A stretch of DNA of 64,000 nucleotides from NCBI RefSeq assembly GCF_027921765.1, contig NZ_BSEJ01000008.1, positions 1-64,000 of the forward strand. Reading direction: 5' to 3'. The translations under genes and the position numbers were made by a program. Source of the DNA: Microbacterium barkeri. Its GTDB lineage: Bacteria; Actinomycetota; Actinomycetes; Actinomycetales; Microbacteriaceae. Positions 35,516 through 43,769 of the stretch are shown here, piece after piece. The notes under the pieces are model-generated. The model searched no databases, was not told where the DNA came from, and saw nothing but the letters and a program-made list of their open reading frames with translations. Within the stretch, counting starts at the first letter, position 1; every line of letters begins with the position of its first letter.

Positions 35516-35827
35516 TCAGCTCCCTCGATAGGTGGAGTACGCGAACGGGCTCAGCAGGAGCGGCACGTGCGCGTGCGGCTCGCCGTCGACCCGGAAGGCG
35601 ACGGCGACGGACGGATAGAACGCCTCGACGCCGCGCGCCGCGAACCACGCGCCGGTGTCGAAGACCAGCGTGTGCTCGCCCGCGCCGAGCGCTCCCAGCG
35701 CCGCGCGCCCGTCGGCGTCGGTCACGGCCGTCGCGACGACGGCGCCCGCCGTGCGCACGGCGACGGCCATGCCGGCCGCGGGGCGTCCGCTCGCGGCATC
35801 CAGCACATGCGTCGTCAGCGCGGTCAT
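35516..35827 (-). CDS. 5-hydroxyisourate hydrolase (transthyretin-like)
   Basis: A 103-residue protein, typical for HIUase. THVLDAASGRPA near the N-terminus carries the first catalytic His (His7), and the C-terminal tetrapeptide YRGS is the diagnostic HIUase ending that separates it from transthyretin. It opens the 5-hydroxyisourate ring to give OHCU. The ATG overlaps the OHCU decarboxylase stop. Confidence 0.94.
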   Translation of the reverse strand: MTALTTHVLDAASGRPAAGMAVAVRTAGAVVATAVTDADGRAALGALGAGEHTLVFDTGAWFAARGVEAFYPSVAVAFRVDGEPHAHVPLLLSPFAYSTYRGS

Positions 35828-36372
35828 CGGGTCTCCTCGGATGGCGCGGTCTCCTCGGATGGCGCGGCGGCGGATGGTGCGGCGAAGGCCGCGCGGATGC
35901 GGGCGAGGGCGATCTCGAGGAGCTGCCCGCACGCCTCGCGGACCTCGGCGGCGTCGTCGTTCGCGAGCCGGCGGTCGAGCTCGCCGAGCATCTCGACGGG
36001 GGAGCGGCCCGCGGCGCGGATGAGGAACACCCGGCCGAAGCGCGCCTCGTAGGCCGCGTTGCCCTCGGCCATGCGCGCGGCGACCTCGGCGTCGGCGTCG
36101 GCCATCGCCGCCTGCTCGCGCCGGGAGGCGGCCGCCTCCGCACTGTCTCCCGTCGGACGATCGCCGATCCGCGGATGGCGCGCGAGCGCCGCGTCGAGCT
36201 CGCCCTCACCCCAGGTCGCGGCCTCCTCGGCCGCCCTCGCGAGCAGCGCGTCGAGCGACCCGTGCGGTCGGGACGCGACGAGCGCGTCGACCCAGCTCGG
36301 GACATCCGCCCACACCCGCGCGACCGCCGCGGCGTCGGGAGCGGGCGCGCGGTCGAAGTCCTCCAGGAGCAT
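35824..36372 (-). CDS. OHCU (2-oxo-4-hydroxy-4-carboxy-5-ureidoimidazoline) decarboxylase
   Basis: A 182-residue all-helical enzyme producing S-allantoin. HPRIGDRPTGDSAEAAASRREQ contains the catalytic His (His66) and the neighbouring Glu, and FGRVFLIRAAGRS is the conserved core helix. The C-terminus ends in two copies of APSEET, encoded by an 18-bp tandem duplication at 35830-35865, a recent slippage that lengthens a disordered tail. First gene of the uricase operon; ATG 36372 lies 6 nt after a minus-strand TAGCGT, so it is likely leaderless. Confidence 0.92.
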   Translation of the reverse strand: MLLEDFDRAPAPDAAAVARVWADVPSWVDALVASRPHGSLDALLARAAEEAATWGEGELDAALARHPRIGDRPTGDSAEAAASRREQAAMADADAEVAARMAEGNAAYEARFGRVFLIRAAGRSPVEMLGELDRRLANDDAAEVREACGQLLEIALARIRAAFAAPSAAAPSEETAPSEETR

Positions 36373-36378
36373 GCCGCC

Positions 36379-36410
36379 ACGCTAGGGGCGGCGTATTTCG
36401 GCGCGGTAAC
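36379..36410 (-). promoter_or_regulatory. GlnR-like box plus -10 of the uricase operon
   Basis: On the minus strand: GTTAC-N6-GAAAT (36410-36395), 10 nt, TAGCGT (36384-36379), 6 nt, ATG. This is the same geometry as at the NCS2 promoter. Confidence 0.6.
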
Positions 36411-36424
36411 GCGGGGCGGTTCGC

Positions 36425-37048
36425 TCAGTCGGCCGAGGGCGGATGGACGATGAGCCAGCGGGCGACGGCGGGTTCATCGCCCGTGTTGTGCAGGCGGTGC
36501 GGCTTGTCGCAGGGGTACCGGATGGTGTCGCCCGCGCGCAGCACGACGACCTCGTCCGAGAAGTCGATCGTGAGCTCGCCGGAGAGCACCTCGCCGACCT
36601 CGTACCCCTCGTGGCGGAAGAGCTGGTCCTTCGACGACGCCGTGCTGCCGGGCGGGTAGATCGACTCGAAGTAGTCGATGCCGGGGCTGTCGCCCGGAGC
36701 GAGGCGACGGAAGACGACGCCTCCGCCGAGCTCGAGGTACGCGGTGTCCGCGGCGCGCTCGAGAGCGTACGACCCGTCGTCGGGCCCCGTGGCGACCGAC
36801 CCGGAGAGCACCGTGGCGAGCGGGACGCCGAGGGCGTCGGTGATCGCGATGAGGCGCGAGACGCTCGGCTGCATGACGCCGCGCTCGATCTGCGAGACCG
36901 CGCTCGTGGAGATCCCGAGGCGCCGGGCGAGGGCGGAGACCGAGAGCCCGGTGAGCGTCCGGGCCTCACGGAGCCGGCGCCCCACGAGGGTGCGCGGGTC
37001 AGGTGCGTCCCCGACGCCGGCAGCGGGTCCGGGGGCCGAGAGGGTCAC
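36425..37048 (-). CDS. XRE-family regulator with C-terminal cupin domain
   Basis: A 207-residue regulator. The N-terminal helix-turn-helix (about 20-78) reads VGRRLREARTLTGLSVSALARRLGISTSAVSQIERG, and a cupin_2 domain (about 130-200) with HEGYEVGEVLSGELTIDF and GDTIRYPCDKPHRLHN follows. Such proteins sense small metabolites with the cupin barrel. It lies between the uricase operon and the divergent allantoin permease operon and is the only dedicated regulator in the island, so it may bind the 18-bp palindromes at 32786 and 37130 (inference). Start GTG 37048 is set by a minus-strand TAGCAT 6 nt upstream. Confidence 0.87.
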   Translation of the reverse strand: MTLSAPGPAAGVGDAPDPRTLVGRRLREARTLTGLSVSALARRLGISTSAVSQIERGVMQPSVSRLIAITDALGVPLATVLSGSVATGPDDGSYALERAADTAYLELGGGVVFRRLAPGDSPGIDYFESIYPPGSTASSKDQLFRHEGYEVGEVLSGELTIDFSDEVVVLRAGDTIRYPCDKPHRLHNTGDEPAVARWLIVHPPSAD

Positions 37049-37054
37049 GCCGAC

Positions 37055-37060
37055 ATGCTA
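37055..37060 (-). promoter_or_regulatory. -10 element of the XRE-cupin regulator (leaderless)
   Basis: Minus-strand TAGCAT, 6 nt before the GTG at 37048. Confidence 0.45.
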
Positions 37061-37101
37061 GCCCGCGCCGCGAGCGAGCCGCGGTCGGGATTTACGCCGC
37101 C

Positions 37102-37144
37102 GAAACATGAGGGACACGGCGCGGGAAACGTGAAGGGATAACTT
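37102..37144 (+). promoter_or_regulatory. GlnR-like boxes plus -10 of the NCS1 permease operon
   Basis: GAAAC (37102), GACAC (37113) and GGAAA (37124) follow each other at 11-bp steps. The last pair ends at 37128 and TAACTT at 37139-37144 begins exactly 10 nt later, the same spacing as in the other purine promoters. Confidence 0.55.
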
Positions 37145-37147
37145 CAC
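37130..37147. promoter_or_regulatory. 18-bp palindromic operator GTGAAGGGATAACTTCAC
   Basis: A perfect dyad with 6-bp arms GTGAAG/CTTCAC around GGATAA. It covers the putative -10 TAACTT of the NCS1 permease promoter, so a bound protein would block transcription. A near copy lies at 32786-32803. Confidence 0.7.
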
Positions 37148-37224
37148 ACCACGCCTCTCGTCCGGCAAGCCTCCATCGGCCGGAGCACCACCGACACCGC
37201 ATCCTCCTCTCGAAAGGCACCATC

Positions 37225-38898
37225 GTGTCGCAGAGCAGCTCCCCCACCCGGCCGCAGGACGTCGTGGAGGCCGCGGGCCACCCCGTCGGCTCCGGCAACA
37301 TGCGCCCCGGCTACGACCCCCGCCTCGCCAACGAGGACCTCGCCCCGCTGCGCCGCCAGCGCTGGACGAGCTACAACATCTTCGCGTTCTGGATGAGCGA
37401 CGTGCACTCCGTCGGCGGCTACGTCACCGCCGGCTCCCTGTTCGCGCTCGGCATCGCGAGCTGGCAGGTCCTCGTCGCCCTCGTCGTCGGCATCCTCATC
37501 GTCCAGTTCTTCACGAACCTCGTCGCGAAGCCGAGCCAGCGCACGGGCGTGCCCTACCCCGTCGTCAACCGCTTCCTCTTCGGGGTCAAGGGCGCGAACA
37601 TCCCGGCCATCGTCCGCGGCGTCATCGCGATCGCCTGGTACGGGGTGCAGACGTACCTCGCCGCCGAGTCCCTCACCATCGTCTTCCTCAAGTTCATCCC
37701 GGCGTCGGCCGCGCTCCTCGAGCCGAGCTTCCTCGGCCTCGACGCGCTCGGCTGGATCTCGTACGCGATCCTCTGGGTCGCGCAGGCCGCCGTCTTCTGG
37801 AACGGCATGGAGGCCATCCGCCGCTTCATCGACTTCGCGGGCCCCGCCGTGTACGTCGTGATGATCGTCCTCGCGGTGTATCTCGTGAGCCAGGCGGGCT
37901 GGGAGAACATCAGCCTCGACCTCTCGAGCGGCGAGCCCCTCGACCTGTGGGCCTCGATCCCCGTCATGCTCTCCGCCATCGCGATCGTCGTGTCGTACTT
38001 CTCGGGGCCGATGCTGAACTTCGGCGACTTCGCGCGCTACGGCCGCAGCTTCCGCGCCGTGAAGCGCGGCAACCTCTGGGGCCTGCCCGTCAACTTCCTC
38101 TTCTTCTCGATCCTCACGGTGGTGACGGCGTCGGCGACCGTGCCGGTCTTCGGCGAGCTCATCACCGACCCCATCCACACGGTCGAGCGCATCGACCACT
38201 GGTTCGCCATCCTGCTCGGCGGGCTGACCTTCGTCACCGCCACGGTCGGCATCAACATCGTCGCGAACTTCATCTCGCCGGCGTTCGACTTCTCGAACGT
38301 CGCGCCCCACCGCATCTCGTGGCGGATGGGCGGGATGATCGCGGCGGTCGGGTCGGTGCTCCTCACGCCCTGGAACTGGTACGCGAACGACCAGGCCATC
38401 CACTACACGCTCGGCATCCTGTCGGCCCTCATCGGCCCGCTGTTCGGCATCCTCATCGCGGGGTACTACGTGGTGGCGCGTCAGCGGATCCGCGTCGACG
38501 ACATGTACACGATGTCCGAGCAGGGCGCCTACTGGTATCGCCGCGGCTACAACGCGAACGCGCTGTGGGCGGTCGCGGGCGCGGGCGTGCCGACCATCCT
38601 CCTCGCGATCGTGCCCAAGTCCCTCGTGTTCGCGGGAGCGATCGACCCCGCGTGGGGCGCGATCGGCGACTTCACGTGGTTCATCGGGTGCGGTCTCGGC
38701 TTCGCCATCTTCACGCTGCTCGAGCGCGCCCGACCGACCGTTCCCGTGTTCGACGGCGAGACCGCCGGCGTCTCCGACGGCACGGCAGAGGACGTGCTCG
38801 AGGAGTACCCCGACACCGCGACCGCCTCGCTGGCGGTCGCGCAGGCCGAGGCCGCGCTCGCGGCCTCCGACGAAGAAGAGGACGCCCAGGTCCGCTGA
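37225..38898 (+). CDS. NCS1-family transporter, likely allantoin (or related ureide/nucleobase) permease
   Basis: A 557-residue symporter with 12 predicted helices, related to PucI/Mhp1. LRRQRWTSYNIFAFWMSDVHSVGGY is the helix-1 signature, with GIASWQVLVALVVGILIVQF and YGVQTYLAAESL following. YFSGPMLNFGDFARYGRS is the conserved loop after helix 6. GTG 37225 follows GAAAGGCACC. The C-terminal 60 residues are acidic and cytoplasmic. As first gene of the operon racemase-allantoinase-amidase-aminotransferase-amidohydrolase, allantoin is the likeliest substrate. Confidence 0.88.
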   Translation: MSQSSSPTRPQDVVEAAGHPVGSGNMRPGYDPRLANEDLAPLRRQRWTSYNIFAFWMSDVHSVGGYVTAGSLFALGIASWQVLVALVVGILIVQFFTNLVAKPSQRTGVPYPVVNRFLFGVKGANIPAIVRGVIAIAWYGVQTYLAAESLTIVFLKFIPASAALLEPSFLGLDALGWISYAILWVAQAAVFWNGMEAIRRFIDFAGPAVYVVMIVLAVYLVSQAGWENISLDLSSGEPLDLWASIPVMLSAIAIVVSYFSGPMLNFGDFARYGRSFRAVKRGNLWGLPVNFLFFSILTVVTASATVPVFGELITDPIHTVERIDHWFAILLGGLTFVTATVGINIVANFISPAFDFSNVAPHRISWRMGGMIAAVGSVLLTPWNWYANDQAIHYTLGILSALIGPLFGILIAGYYVVARQRIRVDDMYTMSEQGAYWYRRGYNANALWAVAGAGVPTILLAIVPKSLVFAGAIDPAWGAIGDFTWFIGCGLGFAIFTLLERARPTVPVFDGETAGVSDGTAEDVLEEYPDTATASLAVAQAEAALAASDEEEDAQVR

Positions 38899-39650
38899 TG
38901 CGCATCACCCTCATCAACCCCAACACCTCCCGGGCCATGACGGCCAAGATCGCCGCCGCGGCCCGGGAGGCGGCCGCCCCCGACGTCGAGGTCGTCGCCG
39001 TGTGCCCCGCGGAGGGCGACGGCCCGGCCGCGATCGAGAGTCACCTCGACGAGGTGCACGCGGCGGCCGCGGTCGTCGACGCCATCCGGCGCGACCAGGC
39101 GGCGGGCGGCAGCGACGGCTACATCGTCGCGTGCTTCGGGGACCCCGGCCTCGACGCCGCGCGCGAGCTCGTTGACGCACCCGTCGTCGGGATCGCGGAG
39201 GCCGCGATGCACGTCGCCGCCCTCACCGGGCGGACCTTCGGGATCGTCACGACGCTCTCGCGCACGCTCGGCCGCGCCCAGGACCTCGTGCTCCGCTACG
39301 GGTTCGAGCGCGCGTGCGTCGCCGCCTACGGCACGGGCATCCCCGTCCTCGACCTCGAGGAGGCCGACCCCGCGGCCGTCGAGCGCATCGCCGCGTGGTG
39401 CGAGCGCGTCGCGTGGGAGGACCGCGCCGACGCCGTCGTGCTCGGCTGCGCCGGCATGGCCGACCTCTGCGCGCACCTGTCCGAGCGCGTGGGCGTCCCG
39501 GTCGTCGACGGCGTCGCCGCGGCGGTCGGGCTCGTCTCGGCGATGGCGCGGATGGGCGTGGGCACGAGCAAGCGCGACGAGTACGCGACGCCGCCGCACC
39601 GCGAGCCCCTGGCGCGCGACGCGGCTGTCGCGGGGAGCGTGACCGCATGA
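38898..39650 (+). CDS. Aspartate/glutamate-hydantoin racemase family protein, likely allantoin racemase
   Basis: A 250-residue racemase. The opening RITLINPNTSRAMT, active-site Cys in YIVACFGDPGLDAARE and second Cys in VVLGCAGMADL match hydantoin/allantoin racemases (HpxA, HyuE). It would interconvert R- and S-allantoin so that a stereospecific allantoinase can use both. ATG overlaps the permease stop by one base. Confidence 0.85.
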   Translation: MRITLINPNTSRAMTAKIAAAAREAAAPDVEVVAVCPAEGDGPAAIESHLDEVHAAAAVVDAIRRDQAAGGSDGYIVACFGDPGLDAARELVDAPVVGIAEAAMHVAALTGRTFGIVTTLSRTLGRAQDLVLRYGFERACVAAYGTGIPVLDLEEADPAAVERIAAWCERVAWEDRADAVVLGCAGMADLCAHLSERVGVPVVDGVAAAVGLVSAMARMGVGTSKRDEYATPPHREPLARDAAVAGSVTA

Positions 39651-40999
39651 GCGGCCCGGTCTCTGCCATCGCCGCGCGGCGCGTGTTCGTGGGCGGCGCC
39701 TTCGCGGCCGCCACCGTGCGCATCGCCGACGGCCTCGTGGCCGGCGTGGAGCCGTACGACCCCGACGCCGAGGTCGTGCTCGCCGACGCGGAGGTGCTGC
39801 TCCCTGGCCTCGTCGACAGCCATGTGCACCTCAACGAGCCGGGGCGCACCGCGTGGGAGGGCTTCGCCACCGGCACGGCGGCGGCCGCCGCGGGCGGCGT
39901 GACGACGCTCGTCGAGATGCCGCTCAACTCGGTGCCCGTCACGACGACGCCCGCCGCGCTCGCCGCGAAGCGGCGGGCCGCTGTCGGCAAGCTCGCGGTC
40001 GACGTCGCGTTCTGGGGCGGCGCCGTGCCCGAGAACCTCGGCGCCCTCGGCGCTCTGCTCGACGCGGGGGTCGTCGGGGTGAAGTGCTTCCTCGCCCCGA
40101 GCGGGATCGACGAGTTCGGGCACCTCGACGCCGCTCAGCTGGAGACGGCGCTCGCCGAGCTCGCCGCGCGCGACGGCCTGCTCATCGCGCACGCCGAGCT
40201 CGAGGAGCACCTGTCCGACGCCGCGGGCCCCGTGTTCACCGATTTCGTGGCATCCCGCCCTCCTCGCGCGGAGGTCGAGGCGATCCGCCTCGTGATCGAG
40301 GCGGCCCGGCGGACCGGGGCCCGCGTGCACATCGTGCACGTCTCGGCCGCGGAGGCGCTCGACCTCGTGCGCGCGGCCCGCGCCGACGGCGTCCGCATCA
40401 CCGTGGAGACGTGCCCGCACTACCTGACCCTGCGCGCCGAGGAGCTGCCGGACGGCCAGGGCCGCTTCAAGTGCTGCCCGCCCATCCGAGACGGCGCGAA
40501 CCAGGACGCCCTGTGGGCGGGCGTGCTCGACGGCACGATCGCGGTGATCGTAAGCGACCACTCGCCCGCGACCTTCGATCTCAAGGGCGTCGCCGACCTC
40601 GGGCTCGCGTGGGGCGGGATCGCGGGTGTGCAGACCGGGCTGTCGGCCGTGTGGACCGAGGCGCGCCGCCGCGGCCTGCCGCTCGAGGCCATCCTGCCGG
40701 CGTTCACGACCGGGCCAGCGGACCTCGTGCGCCTGGGCGACCGAGGCCGCATCGCCCCGGGAGCGCCGGCCCACCTCGTCGTGTTCGACCCCGAGGCCGA
40801 GTACGTGCTCGATGCCGCATCGCTCGCCTACCGGAACCCCATGTCGCCGTGGGAGGGCGCGCGTCTGCGCGGGATCGTCCGGGAGACCTACCTGCACGGC
40901 GAGCTCATCCACGCGCACGGCACCGGACTGCGCGCACGACGCGGGCACGAGGTGCTCGCCCCCACGACGACCGCGACCCTGACGGAGGCCAGCGCATGA
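39647..40999 (+). CDS. allB: Allantoinase
   Basis: A 450-residue cyclic amidohydrolase opening allantoin to allantoate. The binuclear metal centre is visible: DSHVHLNEPGRTAWEGF (His59, His61), the carboxylated Lys in GVKCFLAPSG, LIAHAE, VHIVHVSAAEAL and the Asp of IVSDHSP. ETCPHYLTL and FKCCPPIRDGANQDALW are allantoinase-typical. ATG overlaps the racemase stop by 4 bases. Confidence 0.92.
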   Translation: MSGPVSAIAARRVFVGGAFAAATVRIADGLVAGVEPYDPDAEVVLADAEVLLPGLVDSHVHLNEPGRTAWEGFATGTAAAAAGGVTTLVEMPLNSVPVTTTPAALAAKRRAAVGKLAVDVAFWGGAVPENLGALGALLDAGVVGVKCFLAPSGIDEFGHLDAAQLETALAELAARDGLLIAHAELEEHLSDAAGPVFTDFVASRPPRAEVEAIRLVIEAARRTGARVHIVHVSAAEALDLVRAARADGVRITVETCPHYLTLRAEELPDGQGRFKCCPPIRDGANQDALWAGVLDGTIAVIVSDHSPATFDLKGVADLGLAWGGIAGVQTGLSAVWTEARRRGLPLEAILPAFTTGPADLVRLGDRGRIAPGAPAHLVVFDPEAEYVLDAASLAYRNPMSPWEGARLRGIVRETYLHGELIHAHGTGLRARRGHEVLAPTTTATLTEASA

Positions 41000-42153
41000 C
41001 CATCGACACCGCCGAGAGGAACCGGTTCGGAGCGGCCGCAGCGCCGGCGCGCTTCGCCGACATCCCGATCCTGCAGCCCGGTCGCGGCCTGCCCGACGGC
41101 GCGACGTACCTGCCGTCGTCGCCCGAGACCGTGCGGTGGGGGCGGCTCCCGAGCGGCGAGGACGAGCCCGTCCTCACGATCACGTCGGGCGAGACGATCA
41201 TCGTCGACACGGTCAGCCACGAGGGGCTGCTGCCCGACCAGGGCCAGGACCCGGTCGCGTTCTTCGCGCAGCACGGCGTCCCCGCGGGCGCCGTCCTCGA
41301 CGATGCGGTCGCGATCGCCGCATCGGTGCCGCGCGACCCCGTCGCCGACGGCCCGCACGTCGTCACCGGTCCCATCCGCGTGGAGGGCGCGCAGCCGGGC
41401 GACCTCCTCCGGATCACCGTCGTCGCGCTCGAGCCGCGGGTTCCGTACGGCGTCATCTCGAATCGACACGGCAAGGGGGCGCTGCCCGGCGTGCTGCCGC
41501 GCAGCGGCCGGACGGTCAGCGTCTTCGCCCCGGTCGAGGAGCGCGCAGCCCGCCTCGTCGGAGCGCTCCCCGCGACCGAGGGCGGAGCGCGCGACGTCGT
41601 CTTCCCGCTCGCGCCGTTCCTCGGCACGATGGGCGTCGCGCCGGCCGGGTCGGAGCGCGCGCATTCGGTCCCGCCCGGTGCGCACGGCGGCAACATCGAC
41701 ATCAACCTCCTGACGGCGGGCTCGTCGCTCTACCTCCCCGTGCAGGTTGAGGGCGCGCTCGCGTACGTGGGCGACCCCCACTTCGCGCAGGGCGACGGCG
41801 AGGTCGCGCTCACGGCGCTCGAGGCCTCGCTGCGGGCGACCCTCCGCTTCGACGTCGTGCCCGCCGCCGCGGCCGAGCGCGCCTTCGGACGCATCGCCGG
41901 CCCGCTCGTGCGCACGGCCGACCACCTCGTCCCGACGGGCCTCGACCCGGATCTCGACGAGGCGATGCGGGCGTGCACGACGGAGGCGATCGCGCTCCTG
42001 CAGGCGCGATGGGGAATGGACGAGCATCTCGCCTACGCCTACCTGTCGGCGGCGGTCGACTTCGACATCTCGCAGGTCGTCGACGTCGTGTGCGGCGTGC
42101 ACGCGCGCATCCGCGAGGCCGACTTCGCCGCGATCGAGGCCGCCGATGCGTGA
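40996..42153 (+). CDS. Acetamidase/formamidase family protein
   Basis: A 385-residue FmdA/AmdA-family hydrolase. Conserved elements are VDTVSHEG, GPIRVEGAQPGDLLRI, NRHGKGALPG and GAHGGNIDINLL, the last a typical metal-binding strand. The family cleaves short amides to ammonia. It lies between allantoinase and an oxalurate-type amidase, so oxamate, formamide or another small amide from ureide breakdown are candidate substrates (inference); the family name should not be taken as the substrate. It overlaps both neighbours. Confidence 0.8.
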   Translation: MTIDTAERNRFGAAAAPARFADIPILQPGRGLPDGATYLPSSPETVRWGRLPSGEDEPVLTITSGETIIVDTVSHEGLLPDQGQDPVAFFAQHGVPAGAVLDDAVAIAASVPRDPVADGPHVVTGPIRVEGAQPGDLLRITVVALEPRVPYGVISNRHGKGALPGVLPRSGRTVSVFAPVEERAARLVGALPATEGGARDVVFPLAPFLGTMGVAPAGSERAHSVPPGAHGGNIDINLLTAGSSLYLPVQVEGALAYVGDPHFAQGDGEVALTALEASLRATLRFDVVPAAAAERAFGRIAGPLVRTADHLVPTGLDPDLDEAMRACTTEAIALLQARWGMDEHLAYAYLSAAVDFDISQVVDVVCGVHARIREADFAAIEAADA

Positions 42154-43723
42154 CGCGACGGCCGTGCAGGCGCCACCGCGGATCCCGGGCGACGAGACGG
42201 TTCCGGCCGAGCTGCTCGACGCGTTCCACGCGTACGAGCGGGCCGTGGTCGCGAACGACCTCGATGCGCTCGATGCGTGGTTCGACGACGCCCCCGACAC
42301 GCTGCGCGGAGACGAAGGCGGCCTCCTTGTGGGGCACGACGCGATCAGCGCGTTCCGCGCGCAGCGGGGCGGAGTCGCGCCGCGCGCCATCGAGCGGATC
42401 GAGCACCGTCCCCTCGCCGACGGGACGGCCCTGCTCGTCTCTGTCTCGCGCTTCGACGCGGGCGGGCGAGGGCTGCAGACTCAGATCTGGCGCCGCAGGG
42501 CGGCAGGATGGCGCATCGTCGCGGCGCACGTCTCCGCGCGGCCGCGGGCGTTCGACCGCGCGATCTGGCGTGAGGTCGGCGAGCCCCTCGCGCCGGCGGC
42601 GGCCGACGGCCCCCTCTCGGGCCTCTCGTTCGCGGTCAAGGACCTCTTCGCGATCGCCGGGAGCAGGGTCGGCGCGGGCAATCCCGCCTACCTCGACGAG
42701 GCACGGCCCGCCACGACGACCGCGCCCGCCGTGTCGACCCTGCTCGGCGGGGGCGCTGCGCTGCGCGGGATCGCGCGCACCGACGAGTTCGCCTACTCGA
42801 TCGCGGGGGACAACGCGCACTACGGCACCCCGCCGAACGGGGCCCTCCCCGGGGCTCTCCCCGGCGGGTCGTCGAGCGGGCCCGCGTCGGCCGTCGCGCT
42901 GGGCCAGGCCGACATCGGCCTCGCGACCGACACCGCGGGCTCCATCCGCGTGCCGGCGTCCTATCAGGGGCTGTGGGGCCTGCGGACCACGCACGGCCGG
43001 GTCCCGCGACGCGGCGTGCTGCCGCTCGCCCCCGCGTTCGACACGGTCGGATGGCTCACGCGCGACGGCGAGACGCTCGAGCGGGTGGCCTCGTGGTGCC
43101 TCGACGGCGACGCCGAGGCGCCCCTGCCGTGGCGCTTCCGCGTCCCCGTCGAGGCGCTCGAGCTCGCCGAGCCCGCCGTGCGCGAGGCGTTCGAGGAGCT
43201 GCTCGCGGCGCTCGGCCGCACCGCGCCGATCGAGCGCGTCTCGATCGGCGACCTCGCGGCCTGCCACGAGCGGTTCCGCACGGTCCAGGCCGCCGAGGCC
43301 TGGCGAGTGCACGGGGCGTGGCTGGACGCGCATCCCGGGGCGCTCGGCGGAGCCGTCGCCGCCCGCTTCGCCGCCGCGGCGGAGGTGACCCCGTTCGCCG
43401 AGCAGGCGGCGCGCGAGCAGCTGCGCCCGTTCGCCGCGCGCGTGCGCGCGCTCGTCGGAGACGCGGTGCTGATCCTCCCCGTCGTCCCCGGCCCCGCGCC
43501 GTCCCGCACCGCCGAGCCCGACGAGATCGACGCCATCCGCACCGCCACCCTCCGGCTCACGGCTCCCGCCGCGGTGGCGGGAGCGCCCTCGATCTCGGCT
43601 CCGCTCCTGACCGTCCCGTCCGCCCTCGGTCGTGCTCCCGTCGGGGTGGGGCTCATCGGGCGGGCCGGCTCCGACCTCTCCCTCGTCCGCCTGGCGCGGG
43701 CGCTCGCCGACGCCGTGTCGTGA
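42146..43723 (+). CDS. AtzH/HpxZ-like domain fused to amidase; candidate oxalurate amidohydrolase
   Basis: A 525-residue two-domain protein. Residues about 10-128 form an NTF2-like AtzH/HpxZ (DUF3225) domain, with ELLDAFHAYERAVVANDLDALDAWF and GWRIVAAHVSARP. From about 145 on it is an amidase-signature enzyme with the Lys of FAVKDLFAIAG, the first Ser in PGGSSSGPASAVALG and the nucleophile region GLATDTAGSIRVPAS. In Klebsiella hpx, HpxZ and the amidase HpxY are separate gene products in urate nitrogen use, and AtzE/AtzH pair in cyanurate breakdown. A fused pair beside PucG suggests hydrolysis of oxalurate (inference). It starts 8 bases inside the previous gene. Confidence 0.8.
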   Translation: MRDATAVQAPPRIPGDETVPAELLDAFHAYERAVVANDLDALDAWFDDAPDTLRGDEGGLLVGHDAISAFRAQRGGVAPRAIERIEHRPLADGTALLVSVSRFDAGGRGLQTQIWRRRAAGWRIVAAHVSARPRAFDRAIWREVGEPLAPAAADGPLSGLSFAVKDLFAIAGSRVGAGNPAYLDEARPATTTAPAVSTLLGGGAALRGIARTDEFAYSIAGDNAHYGTPPNGALPGALPGGSSSGPASAVALGQADIGLATDTAGSIRVPASYQGLWGLRTTHGRVPRRGVLPLAPAFDTVGWLTRDGETLERVASWCLDGDAEAPLPWRFRVPVEALELAEPAVREAFEELLAALGRTAPIERVSIGDLAACHERFRTVQAAEAWRVHGAWLDAHPGALGGAVAARFAAAAEVTPFAEQAAREQLRPFAARVRALVGDAVLILPVVPGPAPSRTAEPDEIDAIRTATLRLTAPAAVAGAPSISAPLLTVPSALGRAPVGVGLIGRAGSDLSLVRLARALADAVS

Positions 43724-43769
43724 GCCCGCGCCGTCCCCTCCCGACCGCCCCACTCGGAAGCAGCACATC

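Noticed and set aside
37102..37117. GAAAC-N6-GACAC taken as the main regulatory box of the NCS1 promoter
   Set aside because: No -10-like hexamer lies at the 10-nt distance seen elsewhere; the next in-phase pair (37113-37128) fits the spacing with TAACTT, so the upstream 5-mer is treated as an extra half-box.
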